A stretch of 64,000 nucleotides of DNA from the NCBI RefSeq assembly GCF_002159735.1, contig NZ_NFJF01000004.1, positions 145,079-209,078 of the forward strand. Direction: 5' to 3'. The position numbers and the translations under genes were made by a program. The stretch is from Olsenella sp. An270. Lineage in GTDB: Bacteria > Actinomycetota > Coriobacteriia > Coriobacteriales > Atopobiaceae. How positions within the stretch are numbered: the first letter of the stretch is position 1; each line of letters opens with the position of its first letter. Below, one piece after another: positions 8,220 to 16,029 of the stretch. The notes under the pieces were generated by a model. It saw only the letters and a program-made list of their open reading frames with translations. It was not told where the DNA came from and did not search any database.

Positions 8220-9059
8220 CTACGCGCGGCGCCTGAGCTGGCGCTCGCGTATCTCGCTCACCTCGGAGATAACCCAGAACGCCGTTGGGTCGGTGGACGT
8301 TATCATCTCGCGGATCGACCAGAGCTTGCGCCTGGGAATCACGCTGAGCAGCGCCCTGCCCTCCTGGCGCGTGTAGCCCTGCTCAACGGGGATCACGGTG
8401 ACGCCCGCGTCCTGCTCGTGCAGGATGTTCTCGCGGATCGCCTCGTGCTCGGCGGAGAAGATGAGCAGCTGGACCTGCGAGCTACCCATGATCATGACTC
8501 GGTTCATGACGATGGTGAGCAGGGTGAGCGTGAGTATGCCCAGCAGCACCTGGTCGAAGTTGGAGAAGGGGATCTGCCCGGCGATGACGCACCCGTCGAT
8601 GATCCAGAGCAGTGCCGAGACGCTGACGTGCAGATACTTGTGCGTGACGAGGGCAATAACGTCGCTTCCGCCCGTCGAGCCGCCCGATCGCAGGATGAGT
8701 CCCGCGCCCGCGCCCATGAGGGCGCCGGCGCAGAGGGCGGCGAGCATGGGCTCGCTGGTGAGCTGGCCCAGGGGGAGCGCCTCGAGAACGGACATGGCGA
8801 GCGGGTAGGCGAGCGTGCTGAAGATGGTCGACGCCGCGAACGACCGTCCCAGAAAGGCCGCGCCCAGCAGGAAGAGCGCCGCGTTGATGACGAGCACCAC
8901 GAGCGACAGGGGCAGGGGCACGGCGTGCGTGACGATCAGCGCGATGCCGGTCGACCCTCCGAGTACGAGGCCGTGCGGGACGATGAAGCAGGTGACGGCA
9001 AGCGCCACGAGCAGGTTGCCGAGCGTCAGCGACGCCATCTTGAGCAGCTTGTGCGACAT
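8220..9059 (-). CDS. YitT-family membrane protein (DUF161/DUF2179)
   Basis: The product has about five membrane helices, with FIVPHGLVLGGSTGIAL in the first third and LRSGGSTGGSDVIA in the second, both family signatures, followed by a soluble DUF2179 domain (about residues 190-275) containing GVTVIPVEQGYTRQEGRALLSVI. Function is unknown; transport or ligand sensing has been suggested for the family. I choose the ATG at 9059 because GGAGGG lies just upstream and the first helix then starts normally; a GTG at 9119 would overlap the LysR stop and has no ribosome site. It follows the LysR gene on the same strand. Confidence 0.82.
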   Translation of the reverse strand: MSHKLLKMASLTLGNLLVALAVTCFIVPHGLVLGGSTGIALIVTHAVPLPLSLVVLVINAALFLLGAAFLGRSFAASTIFSTLAYPLAMSVLEALPLGQLTSEPMLAALCAGALMGAGAGLILRSGGSTGGSDVIALVTHKYLHVSVSALLWIIDGCVIAGQIPFSNFDQVLLGILTLTLLTIVMNRVMIMGSSQVQLLIFSAEHEAIRENILHEQDAGVTVIPVEQGYTRQEGRALLSVIPRRKLWSIREMITSTDPTAFWVISEVSEIRERQLRRRA

Positions 9060-9106
9060 GACCCTCCGTAACGTGATCGGGACCAACGCCTGCAATGGTA
9101 TCCGTC

Positions 9107-9982
9107 TTAGCGTCTCCACTCGCAGAGAAGGGCGCGATAGCGTGCGGCGTAGTGGCTCCCCCGCTGCCAGATGAGGCTGAAGTCGTGCTCTATGGCAAAG
9201 TCCTCCGGCGTGACGTCTGCCAGCGAGCCGTCTGCGAGCTCCGACTCCACCGCGACTCGGTACATGAAGCTCATCCCCGCGCCGGCGGTGACGCAGGCCT
9301 TGATCGTGGGTATGCTGGCGAGCTCAATGACACCGGCGAAGTCGCCGACGGACAGCTCGCGTGCCGCAAGGTGACGCTCGAGGATTTCTCGGGTACCCGA
9401 TCCGGGCTCGCGGAGCACGAGCCGTCGGGCGAGAAGATCCGTGATGCTCGAGGGGCGCTCCCCGTTGGCGGCAACCGCCACGAAGGGCTCTCGCGAAAGC
9501 ACCTCGCTCTCGAAGACCTCCCGATCGAACGAGCCCTCCACGAGGGCGAGGTCGATCCCTCCGGCCTCGATGAGCTCCACGAGCTCGGCCGTGTTCCCCG
9601 TTCGCAGGTAGACGTGGTCGTCCGGGTGACGTCTCAGGTGCTCGGAAAGCAGACGTGGGGCAACGTAGTCGGCGATAGTCCTCGTGCAGCCGAGGCGCAG
9701 GGGAGGCCGCTCGTCCTTCTCGCCTCCAAGGGCGACGAGCTCCTCGCGCAGCCGGGCCTCGTCGTTCTCCGCCACGTCGAGGGCTCGGTAGAGCAGTTTC
9801 CCCGCCGACGTGGGCTCCACGCCGCGTCCGGTCTTCGAGAAGAGCGAGCAGCCGTAGTGTGCCTCGAGTTGCCGTATGTGCTGCGAGACCGCCGGCTGGG
9901 TGACATGCAGCTGCTCGGCGGCGCGCGTGAAGCTGCCGGTGCGGTACACGGCGAGGAACGTGTGCGTGCGGTAGTCGAGCAT
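9107..9982 (-). CDS. LysR-type regulator divergent from YeiH transporter
   Basis: This 291-residue protein has an N-terminal winged helix-turn-helix (residues about 5-60, GSFTRAAEQLHVTQPAVSQHIRQLE) and a periplasmic-binding-like effector domain (about 90-290). It resembles the CysL/YeiE branch and lies divergent from a YeiH-family gene, the same pairing as yeiE-yeiH in enterobacteria. An 18-bp palindrome at 10008-10025, in the intergenic region, fits a T-N11-A LysR site, so self-repression and control of YeiH are likely. The start follows GAAGGACGAGG. Confidence 0.9.
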   Translation of the reverse strand: MLDYRTHTFLAVYRTGSFTRAAEQLHVTQPAVSQHIRQLEAHYGCSLFSKTGRGVEPTSAGKLLYRALDVAENDEARLREELVALGGEKDERPPLRLGCTRTIADYVAPRLLSEHLRRHPDDHVYLRTGNTAELVELIEAGGIDLALVEGSFDREVFESEVLSREPFVAVAANGERPSSITDLLARRLVLREPGSGTREILERHLAARELSVGDFAGVIELASIPTIKACVTAGAGMSFMYRVAVESELADGSLADVTPEDFAIEHDFSLIWQRGSHYAARYRALLCEWRR

Positions 9983-10007
9983 CCTCGTCCTTCTCGATAA
10001 AAGAATC

Positions 10008-10025
10008 GCTTATGACTTCATAAGC
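10008..10025. promoter_or_regulatory. LysR-type operator palindrome
   Basis: GCTTATGA and TCATAAGC are perfect 8-bp arms separated by CT, placed between the divergent LysR and YeiH starts. The shape matches a LysR-type T-N11-A box. Confidence 0.65.
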
Positions 10026-10094
10026 AATAGGGTGGAATCAATTATAACCGCAGGGAGTAGCCTGAATGAGAAATGAAATGCGGCGAAGGGGCTC

Positions 10095-11135
10095 ATGCGA
10101 ATGGAACTCGTTAAGGACTTTGGGAAGATGTGGAAAGGCGTGCTGTTTGCGCTGGCCATCGCCGTTCCGGCGTGGCTTCTGGGCAAGCAGTTCGAGGTCG
10201 TGGGCGGCCCGGTGTTCGCCATCCTCATTGGCATGGTGCTCGCCCTGCTGGTGCCGGCCGAGAAGGGCGAGCCGCTTGCCGCCGGCGTCAGGTTCACGTC
10301 CAAGAAGGTGCTCCAGTACGCGGTGATCCTGCTGGGCTTTGGCCTCAACCTCGCGCAGATCGCGCAGGTCGGGATGACGTCGCTGCCGATCATCGTCTCG
10401 ACCATCACCACGTCGCTCGTGGTGTCCTACGCGCTCTGCCGCGCGCTCGACATCCCGGGCAAGATCTCCACGCTCATTGGGGTGGGGTCCTCCATCTGCG
10501 GTGGCTCGGCCATCGCGGCCACGGCTCCCGTGATCGAGGCGGACGACGAGGAGGTTGCCCAGGCCATCAGCGTGATCTTCCTGTTCAACGTGATCGCGGC
10601 GCTCGTGTTCCCCACGCTGGGCGGCGCGCTCGGCCTCACCAACGAGGGCTTTGGCCTCTTCGCGGGTACGGCGGTGAACGACACCTCGTCCGTCACCGCT
10701 GCGGCGGCCGCCTGGGACGGCATGCATCCCGGCGCCAACACGCTCGACGCGGCCACCATCGTGAAGCTCACGCGGACGCTGGCCATCATCCCCATCACGC
10801 TGGCGCTCGCGTTCTGGCAGCTGCGTCAGGCCCGTCGCTCGGGCGGCGAGGCGAGAAGCACCTTCAGTCTGCGTCGCGCGTTCCCGACCTTCATCGTCTT
10901 CTTCGTGCTGGCGAGCGTGGTGACCACGGTCTTCTCGCTGCCCGCCGCCGTGACCGCGCCCGTCAAGGAACTCTCCAAGTTCCTCATCGTCATGGCGATG
11001 GCAGCCATCGGATTCAACACCGACCTCGTCAAGCTCGTGCGTACGGGCGGCAAGCCGATCCTCATGGGACTCTGCTGCTGGGTCGCCATTGCGTGCGTCA
11101 GCCTGGGCATGCAGCACGTGCTTGGGATCTGGTAG
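10095..11135 (+). CDS. YeiH-family putative sulfate/anion exporter
   Basis: The 346-residue polytopic protein has about ten hydrophobic segments and the family blocks [28 protein letters not shown] (near residue 133) and [15 protein letters not shown] (near residue 190). This is the UPF0324/YeiH family, annotated as putative sulfate exporters; the true substrate is not established. Start ATG at 10095 follows GAAGGGG. It is probably regulated by the divergent LysR protein. Confidence 0.88.
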   Translation: MRMELVKDFGKMWKGVLFALAIAVPAWLLGKQFEVVGGPVFAILIGMVLALLVPAEKGEPLAAGVRFTSKKVLQYAVILLGFGLNLAQIAQVGMTSLPIIVSTITTSLVVSYALCRALDIPGKISTLIGVGSSICGGSAIAATAPVIEADDEEVAQAISVIFLFNVIAALVFPTLGGALGLTNEGFGLFAGTAVNDTSSVTAAAAAWDGMHPGANTLDAATIVKLTRTLAIIPITLALAFWQLRQARRSGGEARSTFSLRRAFPTFIVFFVLASVVTTVFSLPAAVTAPVKELSKFLIVMAMAAIGFNTDLVKLVRTGGKPILMGLCCWVAIACVSLGMQHVLGIW

Positions 11136-11161
11136 GCGTCCGCCCCACTTGAAAAAGCGAG

Positions 11162-11659
11162 TCAGAGGAGCTCGACGCACTGCTTTCCGGTGATGTGCTC
11201 CAGCGTCACATCGATGATCGCAACGCGCGGGAAGCGAGCGATCTCCGCCTCGGTCGACTCCTCGGGAAGCTCGGGGCAGTACTTGGCTGCGAGGGCGCGC
11301 AGCGCGGCGTGACGGGCCTCGACGTCCTCGACGAGGCATGCCCGCCCAAAGGCGATGACGCTTTTGAAGTGTGTGGTGAACTCCTCGGGGACTACGTCTC
11401 CCTGCGCGATCACGCAGACGCTCACGCGCGGGTCGGCGGAGATCGCATCGAGCTTGGCCCCGGCGGGCGCGCAGTGAATGAGCAGGTGAAGGGCACCGCT
11501 GGCGTCCTCGTGCAGCGCATAGTTCACGGGCACGGCGTACGGGAAGCCGTCCGTGGAGGCGCTTGCCGCGAGCGCGAGCACGCACTCGCGGCCTTGCGCG
11601 AGGATCTCGCGGCACGCGGCCTCGTTGAGCTGCTGCTTGCTTCGACGCATGGGCCTCAT
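11162..11659 (-). CDS. Pyridoxamine 5'-phosphate oxidase-like flavin-binding protein
   Basis: The 165-residue product has the split-barrel fold pattern of the PNPOx-like/NimA-related group: an N-terminal helix (QQLNEAACREILAQG), a strand pair with PYAVPVNYAL, LLIHCAPAGAKLD, and VSVCVIAQGDVV. Such proteins bind FMN or similar cofactors and often reduce small molecules; the substrate is unknown here. AAGGGAG 8 nt before the ATG at 11659 decides the start over an ATG 18 bp upstream. It is a single gene between YeiH and a flavodoxin. Confidence 0.82.
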   Translation of the reverse strand: MRPMRRSKQQLNEAACREILAQGRECVLALAASASTDGFPYAVPVNYALHEDASGALHLLIHCAPAGAKLDAISADPRVSVCVIAQGDVVPEEFTTHFKSVIAFGRACLVEDVEARHAALRALAAKYCPELPEESTEAEIARFPRVAIIDVTLEHITGKQCVELL

Positions 11660-11776
11660 GGGGAGCTCCCTTCGCACGTTGCCAGAGGCCCCATTGTACG
11701 GCGGGCCTGCATGAAGCGCCGTCTCGCCAAACGACAGGTTTTGGGTTTCTCGGTCCCGCGCGTTTCTCGGAAGGCC

Positions 11777-11800
11777 GGCGGATTCAAACTTGAATCCGCC
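11777..11800. terminator. Palindromic hairpin downstream of flavodoxin gene
   Basis: GGCGGATTCAA and TTGAATCCGCC form perfect 11-bp arms around AC, 9 bp past the flavodoxin stop (11809). No T-run is visible on the minus strand, so it is a terminator-like or mRNA-end hairpin. Confidence 0.55.
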
Positions 11801-11808
11801 CTGCGAGA

Positions 11809-12285
11809 CTATCGCGCCGACCCCTCAGCCCAGGCGCGCAGGTCGTTGGCGTCCAGGCGACCGTTGAGCAGGCGGCCCTCCGTTACCGTCGCGCCGGGCG
11901 CGAGGCTTGCCATGCGCTGCGGCGCCTTGCCCAGACCGGAGCCGCCGCTCGTGGCAAACGGCACGATGGTCTTGCCGGAGAAGTCGTGCGCCTCGAGGAA
12001 GGTGTCGACGATGCGCGGCTCCACGTACCACCAGATCGGGAAGCCCACGAAGACGGTGTCGTAGGCGCTCATGTCGGGAGCGTCGCCCGTAACGGCTGGA
12101 CGGCACTTCTCGTCCGCCATCTCACGCGAGCTGCGGCTGTTCTTGTCGTTCCAGTTGAGGTCCGCCGAGGAGTAGGGATGCTCGGGCGCGATCTCAAAGA
12201 GGTCCGCACCGATGGCCTCGGCGAGGGCCTTGGCGGCTCGCGCGGTTGTTCCGGTTGCGGAGAAGTAGGCTACCAGCGTGCTCAT
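11809..12285 (-). CDS. Flavodoxin-like FMN protein
   Basis: The 158-residue product starts with the flavodoxin FMN phosphate loop YFSATGTTARAAKALA (residues 7-22) and has the PIWWYVEP loop near residue 83 and FATSGGSGLG near residue 110, as in the flavodoxin_4 family found in anaerobes. It should carry electrons or act as a small quinone/disulfide reductase partner. It has its own promoter region with a perfect palindrome (12305-12319), which suggests dedicated regulation, perhaps redox or stress related (inference). Confidence 0.88.
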   Translation of the reverse strand: MSTLVAYFSATGTTARAAKALAEAIGADLFEIAPEHPYSSADLNWNDKNSRSSREMADEKCRPAVTGDAPDMSAYDTVFVGFPIWWYVEPRIVDTFLEAHDFSGKTIVPFATSGGSGLGKAPQRMASLAPGATVTEGRLLNGRLDANDLRAWAEGSAR

Positions 12286-12304
12286 GAGGGTCTCCTTCCA
12301 ATAG

Positions 12305-12319
12305 GTGACGTAACGTCAC
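12305..12319. promoter_or_regulatory. Operator-like palindrome upstream of flavodoxin gene
   Basis: GTGACGT and ACGTCAC flank a single A, a perfect 15-bp palindrome 20 bp upstream of the flavodoxin ATG. A two-fold symmetric repressor or activator is expected to bind; no regulator gene is adjacent. Confidence 0.55.
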
Positions 12320-12343
12320 TAACTAGGATACCCAGAAGTGCTG

Positions 12344-12601
12344 CTATCGAGTCATGAAGAACAGCGCGATGTTGCTCAGGAGCGAGAGCGCCGGCGTGAG
12401 AAAGCACAGCAGCGTTCCCGTGATCGAGCACAGCATGCCGATCGCGGTGGTGAGGCTCTTGCGGTAGTCGGCCTTCTTCGCGCGCCGCGCCAGCACGATG
12501 CCGGCGATGCCCACGAAGCCGCCGACGACCTGGAGCCAGATGAGCGGCGTGAAGGCCGTTACGAGGGACAGCGCGCCGAGCACGATGGACAGGATATCCA
12601 T
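12344..12601 (-). CDS. Small membrane protein, two to three helices
   Basis: The 85-residue product has hydrophobic segments at about residues 4-36 (possibly two helices), a short basic loop (RRAKKADYRKS) and another hydrophobic stretch at about 50-82. It resembles small DUF4190-like membrane proteins but I cannot name a family firmly. GGAGG 7 nt upstream of the ATG at 12601 supports this start; the open frame upstream is antisense to the PTS gene. It is divergent from the PTS IIA gene. Confidence 0.6.
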   Translation of the reverse strand: MDILSIVLGALSLVTAFTPLIWLQVVGGFVGIAGIVLARRAKKADYRKSLTTAIGMLCSITGTLLCFLTPALSLLSNIALFFMTR

Positions 12602-12716
12602 GGAGAACCTCCGATGGTCGCGTGGCGCCATCCTAGCACAACGAAGTGAGAACGATTTCAGTAATATACAATCGGCGCGTACAAAGATCGGAACAAGACG
12701 AGAGGAGCCACGCGCA

Positions 12717-13244
12717 ATGGCAATCTTCGACAAGTTCACCAAGAAGGACACCCCGGTCGAAACCCCCGAGAGCCTTGAGATCGACGCTCGGCCCGGCATC
12801 GGCTACGCCCCGGTCTCCGGCCGCGTCATCCGCATGACCGACGTCCCCGACAAGGTCTTTAGCACCGAGGTCCTCGGCAAGGGCTGCGCGCTCTGGCCGG
12901 ACAGCGACGTCGTCTACGCCCCGGCGAGCGGCTGGGTCGGCACCGCGATGGGTCATGTCGTGACCATCAAGTCCGACGGCGGCGCCGAGGTCCTCGTCCA
13001 CGTGGGCGTCAACACCGTCAACCTCAAGGGCAAGGGTTTCACCAACTTCGTCTCCGACGGCGACCGCGTGGTGGCGGGCCAGCCCATCATCAAGATGGAC
13101 CGCAAGGTCATCAACGAGGCGGGCTACCAGGACTGCGTCGTCCTCGCCATCTCCAACTCCGACGAGCTGGCTGGTGTGGAGCTCACCGCGGGCTTCAGTG
13201 AGAAGGTCGAGGCGGGCGCCCCGATCCTCAAGGTGACGTTCTAG
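12717..13244 (+). CDS. PTS EIIA component, glucose (Crr) type
   Basis: This 175-residue protein is a complete EIIA-Glc domain: GRVIRMTDVPDKVFSTEVLGKGCALWP, the first active-site-region histidine (GHVVTI, about H80) and the phosphorylated histidine in VLVHVGVNTVNLKGKGF (about H95). It takes phosphate from HPr and passes it to an EIIB, and may also signal sugar status. No EIIB or EIIC is adjacent, so it probably serves other permeases in trans. The N-terminal 25 residues are a charged extension. A strong terminator follows at 13269. Confidence 0.9.
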   Translation: MAIFDKFTKKDTPVETPESLEIDARPGIGYAPVSGRVIRMTDVPDKVFSTEVLGKGCALWPDSDVVYAPASGWVGTAMGHVVTIKSDGGAEVLVHVGVNTVNLKGKGFTNFVSDGDRVVAGQPIIKMDRKVINEAGYQDCVVLAISNSDELAGVELTAGFSEKVEAGAPILKVTF

Positions 13245-13268
13245 CTCCTCACGCACATCGCTCTGAGC

Positions 13269-13302
13269 GGGGGCGGCGGCCGTGCGGCTGCCGCCCCCTT
13301 TT
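13269..13302 (+). terminator. Intrinsic terminator of PTS IIA gene
   Basis: GGGGGCGGC (13269-13277) pairs with GCCGCCCCC (13290-13298) and is followed by TTTT. Confidence 0.85.
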
Positions 13303-13309
13303 CGTGTGG

Positions 13310-13489
13310 CTAACCCTCGTAGTCGTGGAGCACGGCCTCGATGTTGTTGCCCTCGGGGTCCAGGGCGAAGCACGCGTAGTAGCCGGGGTACTCGACGCCC
13401 TTGTGGTAGCCGAGCGTTGCCATGACGCGCTCGTAGTAGGGGACCATGACCTCGGGGTCGGACACGTGGATGATCAGGTGGTCGAGCAT
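13310..13489 (-). CDS. Miniature VOC (glyoxalase-like) protein, internal part missing
   Basis: The 59-residue product begins like a vicinal-oxygen-chelate protein (MLDHLIIHVSDPEVMVPYYE) and ends like one (FALDPEGNNIEAVLHD), but a normal VOC subunit is about 120 residues. The middle strands and helix of the domain are missing with the frame kept. It therefore looks like an internally deleted gene or a minimal half-domain. The ATG at 13489 has AAGGGAG upstream. Divergent from the esterase gene. Confidence 0.6.
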   Translation of the reverse strand: MLDHLIIHVSDPEVMVPYYERVMATLGYHKGVEYPGYYACFALDPEGNNIEAVLHDYEG

Positions 13490-13621
13490 CAGGGGCTCCC
13501 TTCTCGTGAGCTTGTCGTGGCCCATTGTGCCGAGGCGCCCGCCGCGCGAATGACGCCCCTTCGGTCGACGGCTCGGGTCGCTTCGCGTGCGTTCGTGCGA
13601 GAATCTACGAGGGGAGGTCAC

Positions 13622-14206
13622 ATGATCTACGTCGTTGACTCGCAGGAACACCCGCTCGACGTGGTGCCGGCCGCGAAGGGGCTGCGCTCACGCGTGGTGA
13701 GCGTACCGGTGGCCGGGTGGGGCGATGCGCTCACGCCGTGGCCCGCCCCTGCGCTGCGTCCGGGAGAGCGGGACTTCGGTGGGCATGCGGACGAGACGCT
13801 CGCTTTGCTCGCCGCCGCGCTCGACCAAGCTCCTGGACCCCATGCCATCTGCGGCTATTCGCTCGGCGGGCTCTTCGCGCTCTATGCGTTCGTGCGGGAG
13901 CCGCGCCTCGCGGCTTGCGCATGTCTCTCTGGCTCGGTCTGGTACGAGGGCTGGGTCGACTGGCTGCGCAATAACGCACCAGACTGCGCTGGGCGCTACG
14001 CGTACCTCTCGGTTGGGAAGAAAGAGAAGCGCGCGGGCCTGCCGTTTCGTCACGTGGAGGAGGACCTCGCCGCCTGCGCGGAGATCCTCCGCGACCGCGG
14101 CTGCGAGGTGGACGTGGCGTTGGGGCCAGGCAGTCACATGCAGCACGTGACCGAGCGCCTCGCCGCGGGCCTTGTCTCCCTCGACGCTGTTCTGACCGAC
14201 GACTGA
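13622..14206 (+). CDS. Alpha/beta hydrolase, putative esterase
   Basis: The 194-residue protein has a serine-hydrolase nucleophile elbow GYSLGG (about residue 79), a GSVWYEGW segment after it, and a late histidine in GPGSHMQH that could complete the triad. The layout resembles the Esterase D/Fes-like family but is shorter than usual (about 194 against 250), mainly at the N terminus. Substrate unknown. The ATG at 13622 follows GAGGGGAGG. Confidence 0.75.
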   Translation: MIYVVDSQEHPLDVVPAAKGLRSRVVSVPVAGWGDALTPWPAPALRPGERDFGGHADETLALLAAALDQAPGPHAICGYSLGGLFALYAFVREPRLAACACLSGSVWYEGWVDWLRNNAPDCAGRYAYLSVGKKEKRAGLPFRHVEEDLAACAEILRDRGCEVDVALGPGSHMQHVTERLAAGLVSLDAVLTDD

Positions 14207-14236
14207 TTCAAGTAAATTGTTGACATAAATTCTGTT

Positions 14237-14677
14237 CTAGAGCCGCATGTAGAGCAGTGGATAGGGGCGCCCCTCCTCGTCGAGCTCGGTGCGGCGATAC
14301 GTCTTGAAGCCCAGATGCTCGTAGAACCCCACCGCCTGCGGATTCTGCTCGTTGACGGTGAGCTCGGTCACGTCGAGGTGCGAGATGCCGTGCTCGAGAA
14401 GCTGGCGGCCGAGGCCGCGCCCGCGCGCCTCCGGGTCGAGGAGGAGCATCTCGAGACGGCCGTCCTGTACGCCCATGAAGCCCACGGGCTCGTCGTCGCG
14501 CTCTGCCACGACGAGCGTCTCCACGCCCGCGACCGCCTGGGGGACAAAGGGCTTGATCTCGGCGATTTCTGCCTCGGAGAGAAACTCGTGGGTAGCGCGC
14601 ACGGAGCGCTCCCACACGGCCACGAGCCGCTCGATGAGCTCGGGTGTACGGTCGGAAACGGTGCTGAGGCTTGCCAT
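14237..14677 (-). CDS. GNAT-family N-acetyltransferase
   Basis: The 146-residue product has the acetyl-CoA site ARGRGLGRQLL (about residues 83-93) after MLLLDPE, and the C-terminal QAVGFYEHLGFKTYRR motif. It resembles YjaB-type acetyltransferases. The acceptor is unknown. It lies 6 bp after trmL on the same strand and is probably co-transcribed with it. Confidence 0.85.
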   Translation of the reverse strand: MASLSTVSDRTPELIERLVAVWERSVRATHEFLSEAEIAEIKPFVPQAVAGVETLVVAERDDEPVGFMGVQDGRLEMLLLDPEARGRGLGRQLLEHGISHLDVTELTVNEQNPQAVGFYEHLGFKTYRRTELDEEGRPYPLLYMRL

Positions 14678-14683
14678 GAGGCC

Positions 14684-15250
14684 TCACATTCCCTTGAAGT
14701 CGGTCTGGCGCAGGGCTTCGTAGAGCACGACGGCGGCTGCATTGGAAAGGTTGAGCGCGCTGATTCGGTAATCGTCCGGGTTCACGAAGTTGCCGCAGAC
14801 GTCCTGAGCCAAGATGGTGTCATGGTTGCCCGACGAGCCCCAGGTCGAGGCGTTTTTGAGCGACGCGGCGTCCGGCAGCATGGGAATGCGTTCGCAGAGG
14901 TTCGCGTGTGCGGCGAGCAGCTCCTCCGGCAGCCCCACGCTCTCGCAGCCAAAGACGAGGTAGTCACCGTCTTGATAGTGCGCCTCGGCATAGGTGCGCC
15001 GTGCCTTCTTGGTGAGGAGGTGCAGGCGGGCTTTGGGACCCGCCGCGACAAGAAACGCTTCCCAGTTCTCGTGGACCGTGACATCCAGGCTCTCCCAGTA
15101 GCCGAGCCCCGCGCGATGCAGGCTCTTCTCGTCCAGCGAGAAGCCGAGCGGTCCCACGAGGTGCAGCCGCGAGCCCGTGACGACGCAGGTGCGCCCGATA
15201 TTGCCTGTGTTGGCCGGAATCTCCGGTGCCACCAGCACGACGTTGAACAT
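14684..15250 (-). CDS. trmL: tRNA (cytidine/uridine-34-2'-O)-methyltransferase TrmL
   Basis: The 188-residue SPOUT enzyme shows NVVLVAPEIPANTGNIGRTC, LHLVGPLGFSLDEKSLHRAGLGYWE, LVFGCESVGLPEELL and the knot region ALNLSNAAAVVLYEALRQ. It 2'-O-methylates the wobble base of leucine tRNAs. An insertion of roughly 25-30 residues separates the ERIPM motif from the knot motif (residues about 135-165), where TrmL normally has a few residues. Start at the ATG at 15250; upstream is palindromic element A copy 2, then the divergent deformylase-like gene. Confidence 0.9.
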   Translation of the reverse strand: MFNVVLVAPEIPANTGNIGRTCVVTGSRLHLVGPLGFSLDEKSLHRAGLGYWESLDVTVHENWEAFLVAAGPKARLHLLTKKARRTYAEAHYQDGDYLVFGCESVGLPEELLAAHANLCERIPMLPDAASLKNASTWGSSGNHDTILAQDVCGNFVNPDDYRISALNLSNAAAVVLYEALRQTDFKGM

Positions 15251-15296
15251 GATGCAAGCCCTGTCGCGAGAATTGTCTCCAGAAGCGGGTTGACGC

Positions 15297-15538
15297 CGCA
15301 TAAAACGGCGTCTCGTGCTACATTCTGACGACTTTCAGATCAAAATGCTCGCTCGTGCAACACGGATTTTGGCTCTGTGGCGCATCTGATTCAAATTACA
15401 ATGTCCCGAGTCACGTTTCCGCAGGTGAAAAATAATACAAGACATTATCCAGCGTCTTTTGGCGAAAAATGACGCAGCACGAGAGTCACTTTTATGCACC
15501 ATACTCAGATAATGCCGCACGAGAGAGCGTTTTATGCA
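15297..15538. repeat. Palindromic element A, copy 2 (four 26-bp units)
   Basis: Fills most of the 358-bp gap between trmL and the deformylase-like gene. Units are at 15297-15322 and 15338-15363 (forward) and 15473-15498 and 15513-15538 (reverse). Forward units read GCATAAAA then TCTCGTGCTACA; reverse units end TTTTATGCA. The central 110 bp is AT-rich and could hold divergent promoters. Confidence 0.85.
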
Positions 15539-15608
15539 CCAGAGACGATTCTGCGGGGCCCGCTATACTATGTGGGTGCAACAAACGGCGACTTTTGAAG
15601 GGAACCCC

Positions 15609-16028
15609 ATGATCAAGGAACTGGTCCACGACGAGGCCATCCTCTCCACCCCGTGCGAGCCCGCCACCGCCGAGGACGCCGACCTGGCGCAGGACCTCAT
15701 CGACACCCTCGCCTCCATCGACGATGCCGTCTGCCTCGCCGCCAACCAGATCGGCGTGACCAAGGCCGTCGTCGTGTACCAGGACGACAACGGCCAGCCG
15801 CACGTGATGTACAACCCCAAAGTGCTCGCGGGCTTTGCCGCGGCCAAGGTCGAGGAGAGCTGCCTCACCCACGAGGAGCCGGTGCGCATCACGCGCTTTG
15901 CCAAGATCAAGGTGTCCTTCGACGAGCTGGTGGACGGCGAGCTCAGGCCGCGTCGTCGCGACTACACGGGCTGGACGGCGCAGATGATCCAGCACATGGC
16001 CGACCACTGCAAGGGCAAGCTGGTCTAG
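15609..16028 (+). CDS. Peptide deformylase-like protein with altered active site
   Basis: The 139-residue product follows the peptide deformylase layout: motif 1 CLAANQIG (about residues 39-46), motif 2 ESCLT (usually EGCLS), and motif 3 QHMADHCKG where QHExDHLxG is normal. The metal ligands Cys and both His are kept, but the catalytic Glu is Met. It may bind metal without normal deformylase activity, or use another base. UvrA-like gene starts 1 bp after its stop, so the two are translated from one mRNA. Another deformylase would be needed for growth and is not in the window. Confidence 0.85.
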   Translation: MIKELVHDEAILSTPCEPATAEDADLAQDLIDTLASIDDAVCLAANQIGVTKAVVVYQDDNGQPHVMYNPKVLAGFAAAKVEESCLTHEEPVRITRFAKIKVSFDELVDGELRPRRRDYTGWTAQMIQHMADHCKGKLV

Positions 16029-16029
16029 C

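Noticed and set aside
13310..13651. Longer start for the VOC-like protein
   Set aside because: The added 54 residues are basic low-complexity sequence overlapping the divergent esterase promoter; the ATG at 13489 has a ribosome site and gives the family N terminus.
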